The notes: a model not told the origin generated them from the sequence alone. A DNA stretch of 64,000 nucleotides from an uncultured Glaciecola sp. (GCF_937770335.1 NZ_CALJHY010000003.1:1-64000), one strand, 5' to 3'; numbered from the stretch's first letter, positions 38,940 through 50,089 are shown. A program made the numbers and translations.

Positions 38940-38968
38940 TTTATACTGCGCGATTCTTATTTTTGCAA
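38940..38968 (-). promoter_or_regulatory. Candidate sigma-70 promoter of fabB
   Basis: On the minus strand TTGCAA and TATAAA are separated by exactly 17 bases, 38 bases upstream of the fabB ATG. It matches four or five of six positions in each box. Confidence 0.5.
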
Positions 38969-39443
38969 ATCTACAACGAAAAAACACCCGCATCTTGTTA
39001 GTTCACGAAAACGTAATCATTCAGACTTTCGTTTAACGTATTCGTCGCTTTGAAAGCTATAGTAACGGTTTTAGTGATTAAAGTGGTTCGATATCTAAAA
39101 AAATTGACCATCAGTAGACTAAAATCCTACAAACAACATTGTTACAACCTGCACCAAAGTATTGGAAACGATGCCAAAGCATTATTCTCAACCTAGTGTA
39201 ACCTGTTTAAGACGCGCCGTCTTTAGCGCTTAGATGCTGCTGTAAAACTGGTGTAAAGTGAACACCGTGGCTGTGTCAGGAAGTTTTCACATGATATACT
39301 ACTGTAATGATACAAGGGGGTGAATCAAACCGCGATCGATAGCACTAAGCGTGCGTAAGTTTGCCTCTTTAAAACCTAATGTTCAATTTCACTATAACTA
39401 ACAATATCACCCGCGTTTTATTTGATAAGCGAGATGTATTTTT
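38969..39443. other. fabB-mnmC divergent intergenic region
   Basis: This holds regulatory DNA for fabB (minus) and mnmC (plus). A small hairpin AAGACG-CGC-CGTCTT lies near 39209-39223. I find no tRNA, no gene with a ribosome site, and no large repeat. Confidence 0.35.
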
Positions 39444-41537
39444 TTGAAAATATCCAATGCCAATATTACTTTTAACGAAAAAGGAACGCCGCTTGCCACT
39501 GATTTCGATGACCTCTACTTTTGTAATAAAGGGGGTATTCAAGAAACTCAGTATGTGTTTATCCAAGGCAATCACCTTAATGAACGTTGGATTACTTCTG
39601 TTCACCCTACCTTTAATATAGGTGAAACCGGTTTTGGGACAGGCCTTAACTTCCTCGTGACAGCGCAGGATTTCATTGCCTTTAGGTTAAAAAATCCAAC
39701 ATCTACGTTAACGCAGCTATATTTTTTTAGCTCAGAGAAATACCCATTAACGAAGAAAGATTTGAGTCAAGCATTAGCGCTATGGCCGCAGCTATCAGCA
39801 TTAAGTGAGTCTTTGGTTGAGCATTATCCAATGCCATTGCCTGGCTTACATCGAATCCATCTATTCAATAATCAAGTGGTCCTAGATTTATGGTTAGGCG
39901 ATGCTACAGAAGGCTTAACTCATGCTCATGCGCATTCAGAAGGTCGCATAGATGCCTGGTTTTTGGATGGCTTCGCACCTAGAAAAAATGCATCGATGTG
40001 GCAACCAGCTCTATTCGAACAAATTAAGCGATTAAGCCGAAACGAGGCCACTTTTGCAACATACACGGCTGCCAGCATTGTAAAAAAAGTGCTACGCGAC
40101 GCTGGCTTTGCACTGCAGGTAAACAAAGGTTTTGACAAAAAACGCGAGATGCTTTGTGGTGGCATAAGCGGTAAACAAAATGATCAATTTATAACTAAGC
40201 AAGCGCCAGTATATCATCGCCATCCACCAACAATGGCAACTCAATCTGCGAACCAGCAACATATTGCAATCATTGGCGGTGGTATAGCTGCTGCAATCTG
40301 TGCATTGAAACTCATTAGAATAGGCAAAAAAGTGAGTTTGTTTTGTGCAGACAAATCATTAGCTGAAGGTGCTTCAGGTAATGAACAAGCCGGTTTTTAT
40401 CCCCAACTGAATGCAGAAGCAGGTATTGCAAGTCAAATACATGCTCATAGCTTTTTATATGCACGCCAGTTTTACGACCAATTATTATTCGAAGGGTATT
40501 CGTTTCAGCATCAGTGGTGCGGTGTTTTGCAGTTATGTTTCAATGACAATGTGACAACCCGCTATCAGAATATGATGCGTAACCAAACCTGGCCTCGCTC
40601 GCTCGTCGATTGGGTGGAACCAGAGCAGGCCTCATGCATTGCGAATATGCATATCCCGAGCCCCAGCTTGCATTTGCCATTAGGCGGATGGTTATCGCCG
40701 CCCGACTTAGTGAAAGCGTGCATTAACGCTGCGCGTCAAGGCGATTTTAATCTTCATTTTAACCATCGACTCGTTAATACGGTGCAAATTGACGATCAAC
40801 GTCAAACTCAACTAATATTTGAGTGTAATGGAAATAATGCTCAGACGACTGTTGATACTGAAGCGGATATCGTGGTGCTTGCTTGCGGCGCTGAGTCACA
40901 CCTATTAACTGGCTTAGATTTACCTTTTCGCATGACCCGTGGACAAGTAGAGCGAATACCAACCAACACAAGTTTGTCACCGCTGAGCACCGTTTTATGT
41001 CACAAAGGTTATATGACGCCAACACATAACAATCATCACGCAATGGGGTCAACTTATGTCAAAAATGATATGAATACTGAGTATCGAGAAAGCGAAGCAG
41101 CGTTAAATTTGAACATGCATCAAGAAGCATTAAATAAAGCGTCATGGTCGGATAAATTGGCGTTAAATGCAGCCAACAGCGAGGATGATTCGAGTCCTGT
41201 TTTAGTTGATAACGATTTACGCGGAAGAGCCGCTATTCGGTGTAGTCTACCCGATCATTTGCCCGTCGTTGGCGCTTTTCCGTTAATTGAAAAGCAAAAG
41301 ACAGAACTACGTGAACTGTACAAGGCAAAAGCCGATAGTTACTATCCCGTTCCTTCTGTTCAGCCTAATGTTTACTTGTTGACTGGTTTAGGTTCGAGAG
41401 GCTTAACAACTGCCCCGTTAATGGCTGAAATACTCGTAAGTCAGTTATGTTCGAGGCCATTACCGCTCGACAATCGATTACTAAACGCACTTAATCCTAA
41501 TCGCTTTGTAGTGAGAGATTTAATCCGTCGTCGATAA
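39444..41537 (+). CDS. mnmC: MnmC, bifunctional tRNA wobble-uridine (mnm5s2U) enzyme
   Basis: MnmC makes the last two steps of mnm5s2U34: the C-terminal FAD domain removes the carboxymethyl part of cmnm5s2U and the N-terminal domain adds a methyl from SAM. The methyltransferase part has FNIGETGFGTGLNFLV and DAWFLDGFAPRKNASMW. The oxidase part starts IAIIGGGIAAAICALKLI, continues SLAEGASGNEQAGFYPQL and ends YLLTGLGSRGLTTAPL. It has 697 residues (E. coli 668). The start is TTG at 39444 by homology, as no in-frame ATG is better placed. It converges with the FlgO-like gene, overlapping by 18 bases. Confidence 0.96.
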   Translation: MKISNANITFNEKGTPLATDFDDLYFCNKGGIQETQYVFIQGNHLNERWITSVHPTFNIGETGFGTGLNFLVTAQDFIAFRLKNPTSTLTQLYFFSSEKYPLTKKDLSQALALWPQLSALSESLVEHYPMPLPGLHRIHLFNNQVVLDLWLGDATEGLTHAHAHSEGRIDAWFLDGFAPRKNASMWQPALFEQIKRLSRNEATFATYTAASIVKKVLRDAGFALQVNKGFDKKREMLCGGISGKQNDQFITKQAPVYHRHPPTMATQSANQQHIAIIGGGIAAAICALKLIRIGKKVSLFCADKSLAEGASGNEQAGFYPQLNAEAGIASQIHAHSFLYARQFYDQLLFEGYSFQHQWCGVLQLCFNDNVTTRYQNMMRNQTWPRSLVDWVEPEQASCIANMHIPSPSLHLPLGGWLSPPDLVKACINAARQGDFNLHFNHRLVNTVQIDDQRQTQLIFECNGNNAQTTVDTEADIVVLACGAESHLLTGLDLPFRMTRGQVERIPTNTSLSPLSTVLCHKGYMTPTHNNHHAMGSTYVKNDMNTEYRESEAALNLNMHQEALNKASWSDKLALNAANSEDDSSPVLVDNDLRGRAAIRCSLPDHLPVVGAFPLIEKQKTELRELYKAKADSYYPVPSVQPNVYLLTGLGSRGLTTAPLMAEILVSQLCSRPLPLDNRLLNALNPNRFVVRDLIRRR

Positions 41538-42299
41538 TCTCGTTACGTAGTTGGGGCGCAGACTTTGTCCAATAAAGTGCGGAATGAGCACTGATGCGCT
41601 GGCAACCACCCGATTATTCTCGACCGAGATGATACGCGCATTGATTTGAACCCCTTTTTGCTTATCAATCATTGTGCCTGACAACATATGGTCCATTTTC
41701 ATGTCTTGTGCGAGTTCAAGTGAATCTCGCGAAAACACAAAATCACCCCGCTGCGTTACGTTCAGTGCACTAGCCATCTTAAAATCGACGACTGCCAGTC
41801 CAAATTGCTGTATTTCAGATATAAAGTATTCAGCAAGCTGATTACCCAATATATTGGTTTGTTGTAAGCTTCTGTCCAAACGCACAAATGAAGCAACTCC
41901 AATTAAGTCATTTTTTTTCATACCTGCGCTATTGCGCAATAATTGCATGGATAGTTGCCCTGCATAATCTTGCAGTGATTTGTGCGAGAAACTAGGGCGA
42001 AACAAAGTAGAGGGAGCTTGCCATGGCTGCGTATAATGAGCGGCTCCCATATTGTCTATTGCATTATCATGCATAGATTGCCCGATTTCATCACCTTTGT
42101 AATTTTCGAGTGAAATACCGGAACGTTCCCTGGATAACATATCGTCATTTACCAGTAATTCACCATCCTCTTGCTCGCGCAATAGATCAGCGATAGTTTG
42201 TGGTGGTGTATAACCCGCCATAAGCATTTTACTCACTGCACAACCATTTAAGAAAACAACACTAGCTACTACGATAATCAATTTTTTATTGGGACTCAT
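41520..42299 (-). CDS. FlgO-like lipoprotein 3
   Basis: This is a lipoprotein of about 259 residues, with signal KLIIVVASVVFLNGCAV (lipobox LNGC). The C-terminal half (about 95-235) is a FlgO-type domain: LIGVASFVRLDRSLQQTNIL, then GNQLAEYFISEIQQFGLAVV, DFVFSRDSLELAQ and LSGTMIDKQKGVQINARII. The ATG at 42299 is one base after the stop of the upstream paralogue and uses an AAGGGTG ribosome site inside that gene's end. It is the last gene of a three-paralogue run. FlgO-domain proteins are outer-membrane lipoproteins of the Vibrio flagellum, but no flagellar genes are nearby, so the role here is open. Confidence 0.85.
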   Translation of the reverse strand: MSPNKKLIIVVASVVFLNGCAVSKMLMAGYTPPQTIADLLREQEDGELLVNDDMLSRERSGISLENYKGDEIGQSMHDNAIDNMGAAHYTQPWQAPSTLFRPSFSHKSLQDYAGQLSMQLLRNSAGMKKNDLIGVASFVRLDRSLQQTNILGNQLAEYFISEIQQFGLAVVDFKMASALNVTQRGDFVFSRDSLELAQDMKMDHMLSGTMIDKQKGVQINARIISVENNRVVASASVLIPHFIGQSLRPNYVTRLSTTD

Positions 42300-42300
42300 G

Positions 42301-43039
42301 TTAATCACCCTTTATTAATCTAACGCCATCAACTATTTCAGTCACCTTACTTGATTCACTGGGTATTAAAGCGTCAACAACATAAAATGGAACGAACATC
42401 TGCGAACTTGCCACAATCACGTTAGACTCCATGCCCAACATTCTAGCGTTTATAATGTAACCGCCTTGGTGCTTAGTCATCGTGCCGGTTAATACATATT
42501 GAATCGGCGTTGTGCTATTTAGGTCAAGAAAGTCACGTGACATAATAAAGTCACCGCTGTCGGTCACTCGAATAAACTGTGTCGCTTTAAATTCGACGAC
42601 AGGCATTCTGAATTTATGAAATTCGTGAGTAAACGATTCTGCTATTTGGTAGCCCAATAGGTTAGTTTCTTTGAGGTCGCTGTCAATCAATGAAAAATGT
42701 GTCACCGCCACAGGGGTTCTCTCTGTTACGTACTCCATATTTGATACAAGGTCTTGGGCCATGTTACGCACATAATCACCAATATTTTTGGCCAAAGGGC
42801 GACTTTTGTAAGCGCCATTGACACTAGAATAAACAGTGGGTTTTACAATTGCGCCAAATTCGTCAATACCGAGTTCTTTACTCTCCTGCGCCACCAGTGT
42901 GTTGTCTATCTCTTGGATATTAATAATGTCGCTTGGTGCCTCGGATGCAACGGTATCCTCGTTAAAAAGTTTCATATCTGGCATCACTGAACAACCTGAC
43001 AAAGTCACAAGTGCAATGGTAGTAAGGTAAAAGCTTCAT
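42301..43039 (-). CDS. FlgO-like lipoprotein 2 (one frameshift)
   Basis: This is the middle member of the FlgO-like trio. From ATG at 43039, dropping one surplus base at 43026-43027 gives MKLLLTTIALVTLSGCSVMP, a clean lipoprotein signal with lipobox LSGC, and a 245-residue product. Without that correction the signal is lost. The FlgO-type part runs TPVAVTHFSLIDSDLKETNL, then LGYQIAESFTHEFHKFRMPV, GDFIMSRDFLDL and LTGTMTKHQGGYIINARML. The ATG overlaps the stop of the upstream gene (ATGA), so translation is probably coupled. The layout and motifs mirror the other two copies, while the sequences are well diverged. Confidence 0.8.
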
Positions 43040-43679
43040 AGTGCTGCTCCGTTAGATTTATTTTCGATTCTGTATAGCTTTCCGCCACGCGTAGTTACTT
43101 GCTCTGTTTCCCAAAAAATATCGCCTGGAAAGAATTTTGTTGCAGCAGCAACTACATCTTTGCTTCTCGCATTAATAATTCTGGCATTGACTACTGCACC
43201 AAGTTGCTGCTCCGTTATTGTCCCAGTAATAAAAAAATCAACACGTTGCACTGCGGTCAATTTATCCACGTCACGTGACAAAATGCGGTCAGAATTTTCC
43301 GTAATGGTGATGCTATTTGCCGCTTTATAATCTTGAGCAACAAAATCCACGCTTCACGGCTTCAGTCATTAAGCCTTGCTCAAGCTGTTGGCCAAGTAAC
43401 ATAAAGGGGGATTGGTGTTTGTGATTAGGTTTAAATGTGTCGACAGGTACAAAGCCAGCTACCGCGAAGCGATAGTTGCGGTCAGGTCTTAAAGAAGCAA
43501 AAAAGCTCATTTGCTAATTGGTTTGTGTGGTATTCAATGTTCCCAAGCGATGTGGGTCTCGGACTTTTCGCTTTTGCGAGCGTGGGACTGATCATCGAAC
43601 AGCCAGACAAACTGAGCATCAACAACAGACTTAACAAACTGAGAATAAAAACAGCATAAGGTGCAAATGAATTTTTCAA
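43036..43679 (-). CDS. FlgO-like lipoprotein 1 (two frameshifts)
   Basis: This is the first gene of the trio. Removing one base from the six-A run at 43499-43504 (six T on the minus strand) and one at 43342-43345 restores a 213-residue lipoprotein. The signal is LLSLLLMLSLSGCSM. The family blocks are NQLANELFASLRPDRNYRFA, then LLGQQLEQGLMTEAVKRGFV, SDRILSRDVDKL and ITGTITEQQLGAVVNARII. This copy is nearest to genuine FlgO (the LGQQLEQGL-TEA-RG block). The start is TTG at 43679 by position of the signal; the ribosome site is weak, and a long hairpin sits just upstream. Confidence 0.8.
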
Positions 43680-43686
43680 AACGATT

Positions 43687-43751
43687 TCTCACAAAGTGGC
43701 AAACTCTTGTATTTGCATGGAGGTTGCAAGAAGAGTTCCACTTTGTAGAGA
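43687..43751 (-). promoter_or_regulatory. Long hairpin between yfcL and the FlgO-like genes
   Basis: Stems are TCTC:GAGA (43687-43690 with 43748-43751), ACAAAGTGG:CCACTTTGT (43691-43699 with 43738-43746), AACTCTT:AAGAGTT (43702-43708 with 43731-43737) and TTGCA:TGCAA (43713-43717 with 43725-43729). The bulges are small, giving about 25 pairs in 65 bases. Its base touches the weak GAGA ribosome site of the first FlgO-like gene. No T-run follows, so it is not a plain terminator. Confidence 0.6.
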
Positions 43752-43776
43752 TTTACTTAATCGTTGATAAAATAAA

Positions 43777-44070
43777 TTATGATTTGAATAGAGAATTAAA
43801 CAACCCGGTAACTTGTTCGGCATCTACAGAGCTAAGCTCTTTGTTATCGAACGCTTTTTGTAATTGTGCGTCAAGTGTCGCTTGTAAGGTCAAAATAGGG
43901 TTATCTTGACCCTGCTCAATCAGTTTTTCAACATTCGCAACCGCAACATCAAAATGACCATGTAAATAACTGGCTATGAACAGTTCTTGGTCACTTCCAT
44001 CTGCGATGAATGAATCTAAATGTGCCTGCATTTTGTCGGTTTTTTCGATGAAAATCGAATCTTGACTCAA
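43777..44070 (-). CDS. yfcL: YfcL family protein
   Basis: This is a small conserved soluble protein of unknown function. The 97-residue sequence has IADGSDQELFIASYLHGHFD and VAVANVEKLIEQG, then LDAQLQKAFDNKELSSVDAE, which matches E. coli YfcL as remembered (DDELFASGYLRGHL and SLEKAIGAGELSPRD). It lies between mnmC and epmC, exactly as in E. coli, here separated from mnmC by the three lipoproteins. It is all helical and has no signal. Confidence 0.88.
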   Translation of the reverse strand: MSQDSIFIEKTDKMQAHLDSFIADGSDQELFIASYLHGHFDVAVANVEKLIEQGQDNPILTLQATLDAQLQKAFDNKELSSVDAEQVTGLFNSLFKS

Positions 44071-44229
44071 ACCTTTCTCCTTTTTGTATAAACGGGTATT
44101 GTGAATAAATATATGTTATCCAGCAATTGTTGCTCTTATTAGAACTTGTTGATACTCACTACAATGGAAACATGGTCTCTCATCAAGTATCAAACTACAA
44201 TCGACAATCGCAAAGTACCTTTTATTCTC

Positions 44230-45363
44230 TTAAACAGACCCAACTGAATATAAAACTAAGTCATGGAAACCTGTAATAACTGGAATTGGGCCTACTAGCA
44301 TATCATCTAACGCAGCGTCGCCAGAGTCAGAAACTAAAGGTCTACCATCCAAACTCTGTAATTTTGATTTTGTTGCAACGATTAAAATATTTGGTTTGCC
44401 TACCATTTCAATTAAAGCCGGCGATAGTTGCTGATTGCCACGCCCAAGAATATGACCTTGCCCGCCAATAAGAGTGAGCACTACTTTAACTTGCTTATTT
44501 GCGCATAGCTCAAGCAAAGACGCAGCGGTAAGATCGTTAGCGATCAATCGCTGACCTCTAACCAAATCGACACCTAGTAACGTATTTGTAAGGCCTAGTT
44601 CCTGCATAATACTGTCAACCGTTGAGCCTGACCCCATCACAAATAAGGTATCCGGCTCATCGTCCATCAATTCAATGACATGCGCAGCAATATCCAAAAG
44701 CACAAGTTCATCTGACTCTTTTCCTCCCATTTTCACCGCTTGAATGTAACTTAACTCCTCTGGCACTAGCATTTCACCATAATGTTTTGCTACGACTCGG
44801 CCTGCTCTAAACTCAGATTCGTCAATGTCTTTTACTTCGCCTGACATTAAACTCACCAGCTCGCCATGAACAACTTGTGCGACAACCTTACCTGCCGCTT
44901 TTGGCGTTATAGCATAAACACCGCTATGTATCTTGACACCTGCAGGCACACCTACAACTGGACATTGATTTTCCACAACTTCGCAAATATTTCTTGCCGT
45001 TCCATCGCCTCCTGCAAACAAAATTAAATCTACTGTTTGTGCCATCAGTGCAATCGCCGCAGCTTTTGTATCAGTTGATTCAGTTTGTTGTGCTTGATGC
45101 TGATAAACAACAACATAATTAAAGCCCATTGATGAAAGGATATCTTCTCCCATTTCACCAGATGCAGTAAAAATACAAAGTTCGTTTTTGAGCGGCAGTA
45201 AAGCTTGTAAAGCAATCGTCATTTTTTTACCTGATAACTTTTCAGCACCTCTCATTAAAGCCTGTTGACGTATATCGGGCCCATCACTTCCTTTTAATGC
45301 GAGTGCCCCACCAATACCCGAATAAGGGTTAATTATTAAGCCTAGTTTAAATAATCGTTTCAA
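44230..45363 (-). CDS. ATP-NAD kinase-like / AcoX-like family protein
   Basis: This 377-residue cytoplasmic protein of the NAD-kinase superfamily is distinct from the canonical NadK of this window. The start LGLIINPYSGIGGALALKG and the glycine-rich LILFAGGDGTARNICEVV give the kinase nucleotide site. VGVPAGVKIHSGVYAI and FVMGSGSTVDSIMQEL follow, and LTLIGGQGHILGRGNQQLS near the end is characteristic of this subfamily, often annotated as polyphosphate/ATP-dependent NAD kinase. The substrate is not established. Its start overlaps the epmC stop by four bases (ATGA), so the two are probably translated together. Confidence 0.85.
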   Translation of the reverse strand: MKRLFKLGLIINPYSGIGGALALKGSDGPDIRQQALMRGAEKLSGKKMTIALQALLPLKNELCIFTASGEMGEDILSSMGFNYVVVYQHQAQQTESTDTKAAAIALMAQTVDLILFAGGDGTARNICEVVENQCPVVGVPAGVKIHSGVYAITPKAAGKVVAQVVHGELVSLMSGEVKDIDESEFRAGRVVAKHYGEMLVPEELSYIQAVKMGGKESDELVLLDIAAHVIELMDDEPDTLFVMGSGSTVDSIMQELGLTNTLLGVDLVRGQRLIANDLTAASLLELCANKQVKVVLTLIGGQGHILGRGNQQLSPALIEMVGKPNILIVATKSKLQSLDGRPLVSDSGDAALDDMLVGPIPVITGFHDLVLYSVGSV

Positions 45364-45944
45364 CCTTGCGCTCCATAGTCGGAATTGTTCTGTTTGGAAT
45401 TAAATGCTGTCAAAGGAGGTGTATTATACAAATCATGTAGCGCATTTAAAAACAACTGAGTCCTTGGGTTAAAACCCGATTGAATTAGCGTTGCCAATTG
45501 ATTGTCGACAGCTCTCTCAAATGTATCACTAGATGTTTGTTCGTTGTTTAAGTTATCGATACTCACTCTAAATTTAATGTCCGAGGCCAATGAAAAAGCA
45601 TGTTCTATTGCTTGTGGTTTTACTTCTGCGGCTTCGAATTTTGCTTGCTGACAAGGATCACGGCCATCTGGATAATACCAATAAGCATAATCGACATGAC
45701 TCCTGCGCTCTTTGCCCGCGATGCACCAATGCGCAATTTCATGTAAAGCGCTGGAAAAGTAATCACGCGTAAAAAAAACTCGATTATACTGACATTTATC
45801 ACCCGCAGGCTGATAAATAGGTTCCTCCGCGCCACCAAGTAAAATCGTATTTTCTGTATTCGCAAAACAATGATTAAATAGCTTCACTAAATCTTCAGCT
45901 TGTTTAATAGTGCCTGGCTTATTTGGAAATGGTAACGTTTTCAA
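45360..45944 (-). CDS. epmC: EpmC, elongation factor P hydroxylase
   Basis: EpmC hydroxylates the beta-lysylated lysine of EF-P, the last step of its modification. The 194-residue product has the metal-site motif SSALHEIAHWCIAGKERR and the block DYAYWYYPDGRDPCQQAKFE, both characteristic of the YfcM/EpmC family. EpmA and EpmB are not in the window. It lies next to yfcL and mnmC, as in E. coli. It is the first gene of a two-gene unit with the NAD-kinase-like gene. Confidence 0.94.
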   Translation of the reverse strand: MKTLPFPNKPGTIKQAEDLVKLFNHCFANTENTILLGGAEEPIYQPAGDKCQYNRVFFTRDYFSSALHEIAHWCIAGKERRSHVDYAYWYYPDGRDPCQQAKFEAAEVKPQAIEHAFSLASDIKFRVSIDNLNNEQTSSDTFERAVDNQLATLIQSGFNPRTQLFLNALHDLYNTPPLTAFNSKQNNSDYGAQG

Positions 45945-46057
45945 AAGTACAAACTCGTTAAATTGACAGAATTTTTATAAACAGACTCCTACTATACTGT
46001 AAATCGAGTTAATCTGGGCAGTGCTTTGAAATTTTTGTCTAAAAAAAGGAGGTCAAA

Positions 46058-46555
46058 TTGAACAAACAGACACAACAAATACTGAATGTCAGCGATCACC
46101 GTATACTCGCACTGGCGTGGCAGAGAAACCTACCGTTTGTCAGCACTTGGCGTATTCAAGAGCAACACATAGATCATTATGAGCATGTCAACAATGTGGC
46201 GTACGTTTCTCAGCTTGAAACGCTTGCTTGGCAACATTCCAATTATTTGGGATTGAGCATGCAAGCATATAAAGAGCTCGACCGAGGTATGGTTATTCAG
46301 CAACATGTACTGAATTATGAACTAGCCTCGCATCTGCATGACGACATTGCTTGTGCTACTTGGATAGTGTCTTGTGACAACAAACTTAGATTGAGCCGTG
46401 AGTTTCAGTTTATTTCACTGCGGACTCAGAAAACAGTATTTACAGCGAAAACCCATTTTGTCTGCGTGTCACTTTCAACAGGTTCGCCCAAGAAGATGCC
46501 CAAACAGTTTGTGGAAATATATGGTAGTGCAGCTTCACCTCATCAACTGGGCTAA
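46058..46555 (+). CDS. Hotdog-fold acyl-CoA thioesterase (4HBT type)
   Basis: This is a 165-residue hotdog-fold protein that probably hydrolyses acyl-CoA or acyl-ACP thioesters. The motif IDHYEHVNNVAYVSQLETLAW is the YbgC/4HBT pattern, in which the expected catalytic Asp lies near the start (IDHYEHVNN; the more usual form is MDxxxHVNNxxY). The following GMVIQQHVLNYELASHLHDD is the second strand pair. An AAAGGAGG site lies six bases before the TTG start at 46058. The gene is divergent from epmC and followed by the protease gene with a 36-base gap. Physiological substrate unknown. Confidence 0.85.
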   Translation: MNKQTQQILNVSDHRILALAWQRNLPFVSTWRIQEQHIDHYEHVNNVAYVSQLETLAWQHSNYLGLSMQAYKELDRGMVIQQHVLNYELASHLHDDIACATWIVSCDNKLRLSREFQFISLRTQKTVFTAKTHFVCVSLSTGSPKKMPKQFVEIYGSAASPHQLG

Positions 46556-46591
46556 TTGTTTCAATGAACCAAAAGAATCGGATATTTAGAT

Positions 46592-47761
46592 ATGCAAAAA
46601 GTTTTCGCGCTCATTCTGCTGATTTCTTTAAGTTTGAATACTTATTTCTTACTTAAACTGAAAGCCGAAAAAACAATGTTATCGGATACAAGAATGCGCT
46701 TTGATGAGCGTATTTCTGCTGATGTCGACAAACCTGATACCTATTTAAAAGTAATTGATGAGCAGCGTGACGAAGCAACAAGTTCAGCTGAAGATGATGT
46801 GTTGCAGCAGCAGACCGTTAATGCTTATCAAGACCCCCGAGCATTGCCGGCTAATGAATTTTTTAGATTACTCCAAACCTTACAATATAGGAAAAAATAT
46901 GCTGATTTAAAGCTTCCTTTGCGTGAATATTTGAAACTTTACCCAAATGACTATAAAGCGTGGCTAATTGAAGCTGACCTTATATTGCATACTGAGCCAC
47001 TTAGTGCCGCAATTTTATTTTATTATAGTTTATTAGAAAAGAGTCTTCCGGAGGAGGAATACAAAAAGGTTAACCATATTATTCAAGTGAATACTTCAAA
47101 GGTCATCCAACAACTTACCAGTGACACAGCTTGGGATTTATTGGCCACATTCATTGAGCCCTTGTTACAAATTGATCCTCTGAATCATCAATATATAATG
47201 GGGTTAGCAAACGCGTACGGCAAACAAGGCCAAGTCATATTGATGGAAAATGCACTTGCCGCACTCCCTTATGACAACCCTAAAGCGCAACAACTACGAA
47301 AATTGATTTATGTCTCCACACCCACAGAACTGAACGATGACAGCATAAATGATGCGACCCAAACGGCTCGTATACCAAAGCGAAGCGTACCGGTAATAAG
47401 TAATGGACAACAATTTTTTGTAAGTACAAAAATAAACCAATCTAGCCCCTTATTATTGCTTGATACCGGTGCGTCGACTACCGCTATTAGTCGTCGCGTA
47501 TTTATAAAATTAGCTGAAAGTGATAAAGAATTTGTGGGTCGTTTTACTGTACAAACCGCAGGAGGTAAAATTGAAGCACCGCTTTATAAGTTAACCGCGA
47601 TTACTATTGGTAGCATAACCATCAATGATGTCAGTGTGATTGTATTGCCCAATGACAGTTTTAGAGGCCATTTTCAAGGATTACTCGGAATGAACGTTTT
47701 GAGAAATTTCGATTTCAGATTTGATCAAGAGAAGCAAAAGATGACGCTATTTGAACGTTAA
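46592..47761 (+). CDS. Membrane-anchored retropepsin-like aspartic protease
   Basis: This is a 389-residue protein with one N-terminal membrane anchor (residues 4-22, FALILLISLSLNTYFLLKL), a helical TPR-like middle (about 85-240) and a C-terminal retropepsin domain (about 265-389). The active-site motif is LLLLDTGASTTAIS at 287-300. The later blocks TAGGKIEAPLYKLTAITIG and FQGLLGMNVLRNFDFRFDQ are typical of bacterial clan-AA proteases (TIGR02281-like). Such domains work as homodimers because each carries a single catalytic Asp. The orientation puts the protease in the periplasm. Targets are unknown. Confidence 0.88.
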   Translation: MQKVFALILLISLSLNTYFLLKLKAEKTMLSDTRMRFDERISADVDKPDTYLKVIDEQRDEATSSAEDDVLQQQTVNAYQDPRALPANEFFRLLQTLQYRKKYADLKLPLREYLKLYPNDYKAWLIEADLILHTEPLSAAILFYYSLLEKSLPEEEYKKVNHIIQVNTSKVIQQLTSDTAWDLLATFIEPLLQIDPLNHQYIMGLANAYGKQGQVILMENALAALPYDNPKAQQLRKLIYVSTPTELNDDSINDATQTARIPKRSVPVISNGQQFFVSTKINQSSPLLLLDTGASTTAISRRVFIKLAESDKEFVGRFTVQTAGGKIEAPLYKLTAITIGSITINDVSVIVLPNDSFRGHFQGLLGMNVLRNFDFRFDQEKQKMTLFER

Positions 47762-47790
47762 AGATAGTATTTATTAGGCTGCATAAATAA

Positions 47791-47822
47791 AAAGGGCAGA
47801 TTACGTAAATAATCTGCCCTTT
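47791..47822. terminator. Bidirectional terminator between protease gene and fadH
   Basis: AAAGGGCAGATTA and TAATCTGCCCTTT form a perfect 13-base stem with a six-base loop between two convergent genes. Confidence 0.88.
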
Positions 47823-47882
47823 GGTGTTGTCATCTTTATGGCCTTATCAACCTTTTCAAACAACCCTATTTTGATGCAATCA

Positions 47883-49931
<2,049 letters not shown>

Positions 49932-50089
49932 CTATGCGTTACTAAAACGAAGCCAAGAAGCTCTTTTTATTTTTATAAATATCTTTTTTAGTAATGCCTA
50001 CTTTGCGCTACACAGACCGCTCACTGTGGCTGCCATTTGCACTTTAAATCAAATTTAATGTGGCATATGCTCAAATAAGAAGTTATCAG

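Noticed and set aside
39145-39360. Possible tRNA or small RNA between fabB and mnmC
   Set aside because: No cloverleaf, T-loop consensus or CCA end could be drawn; only a short hairpin is present.
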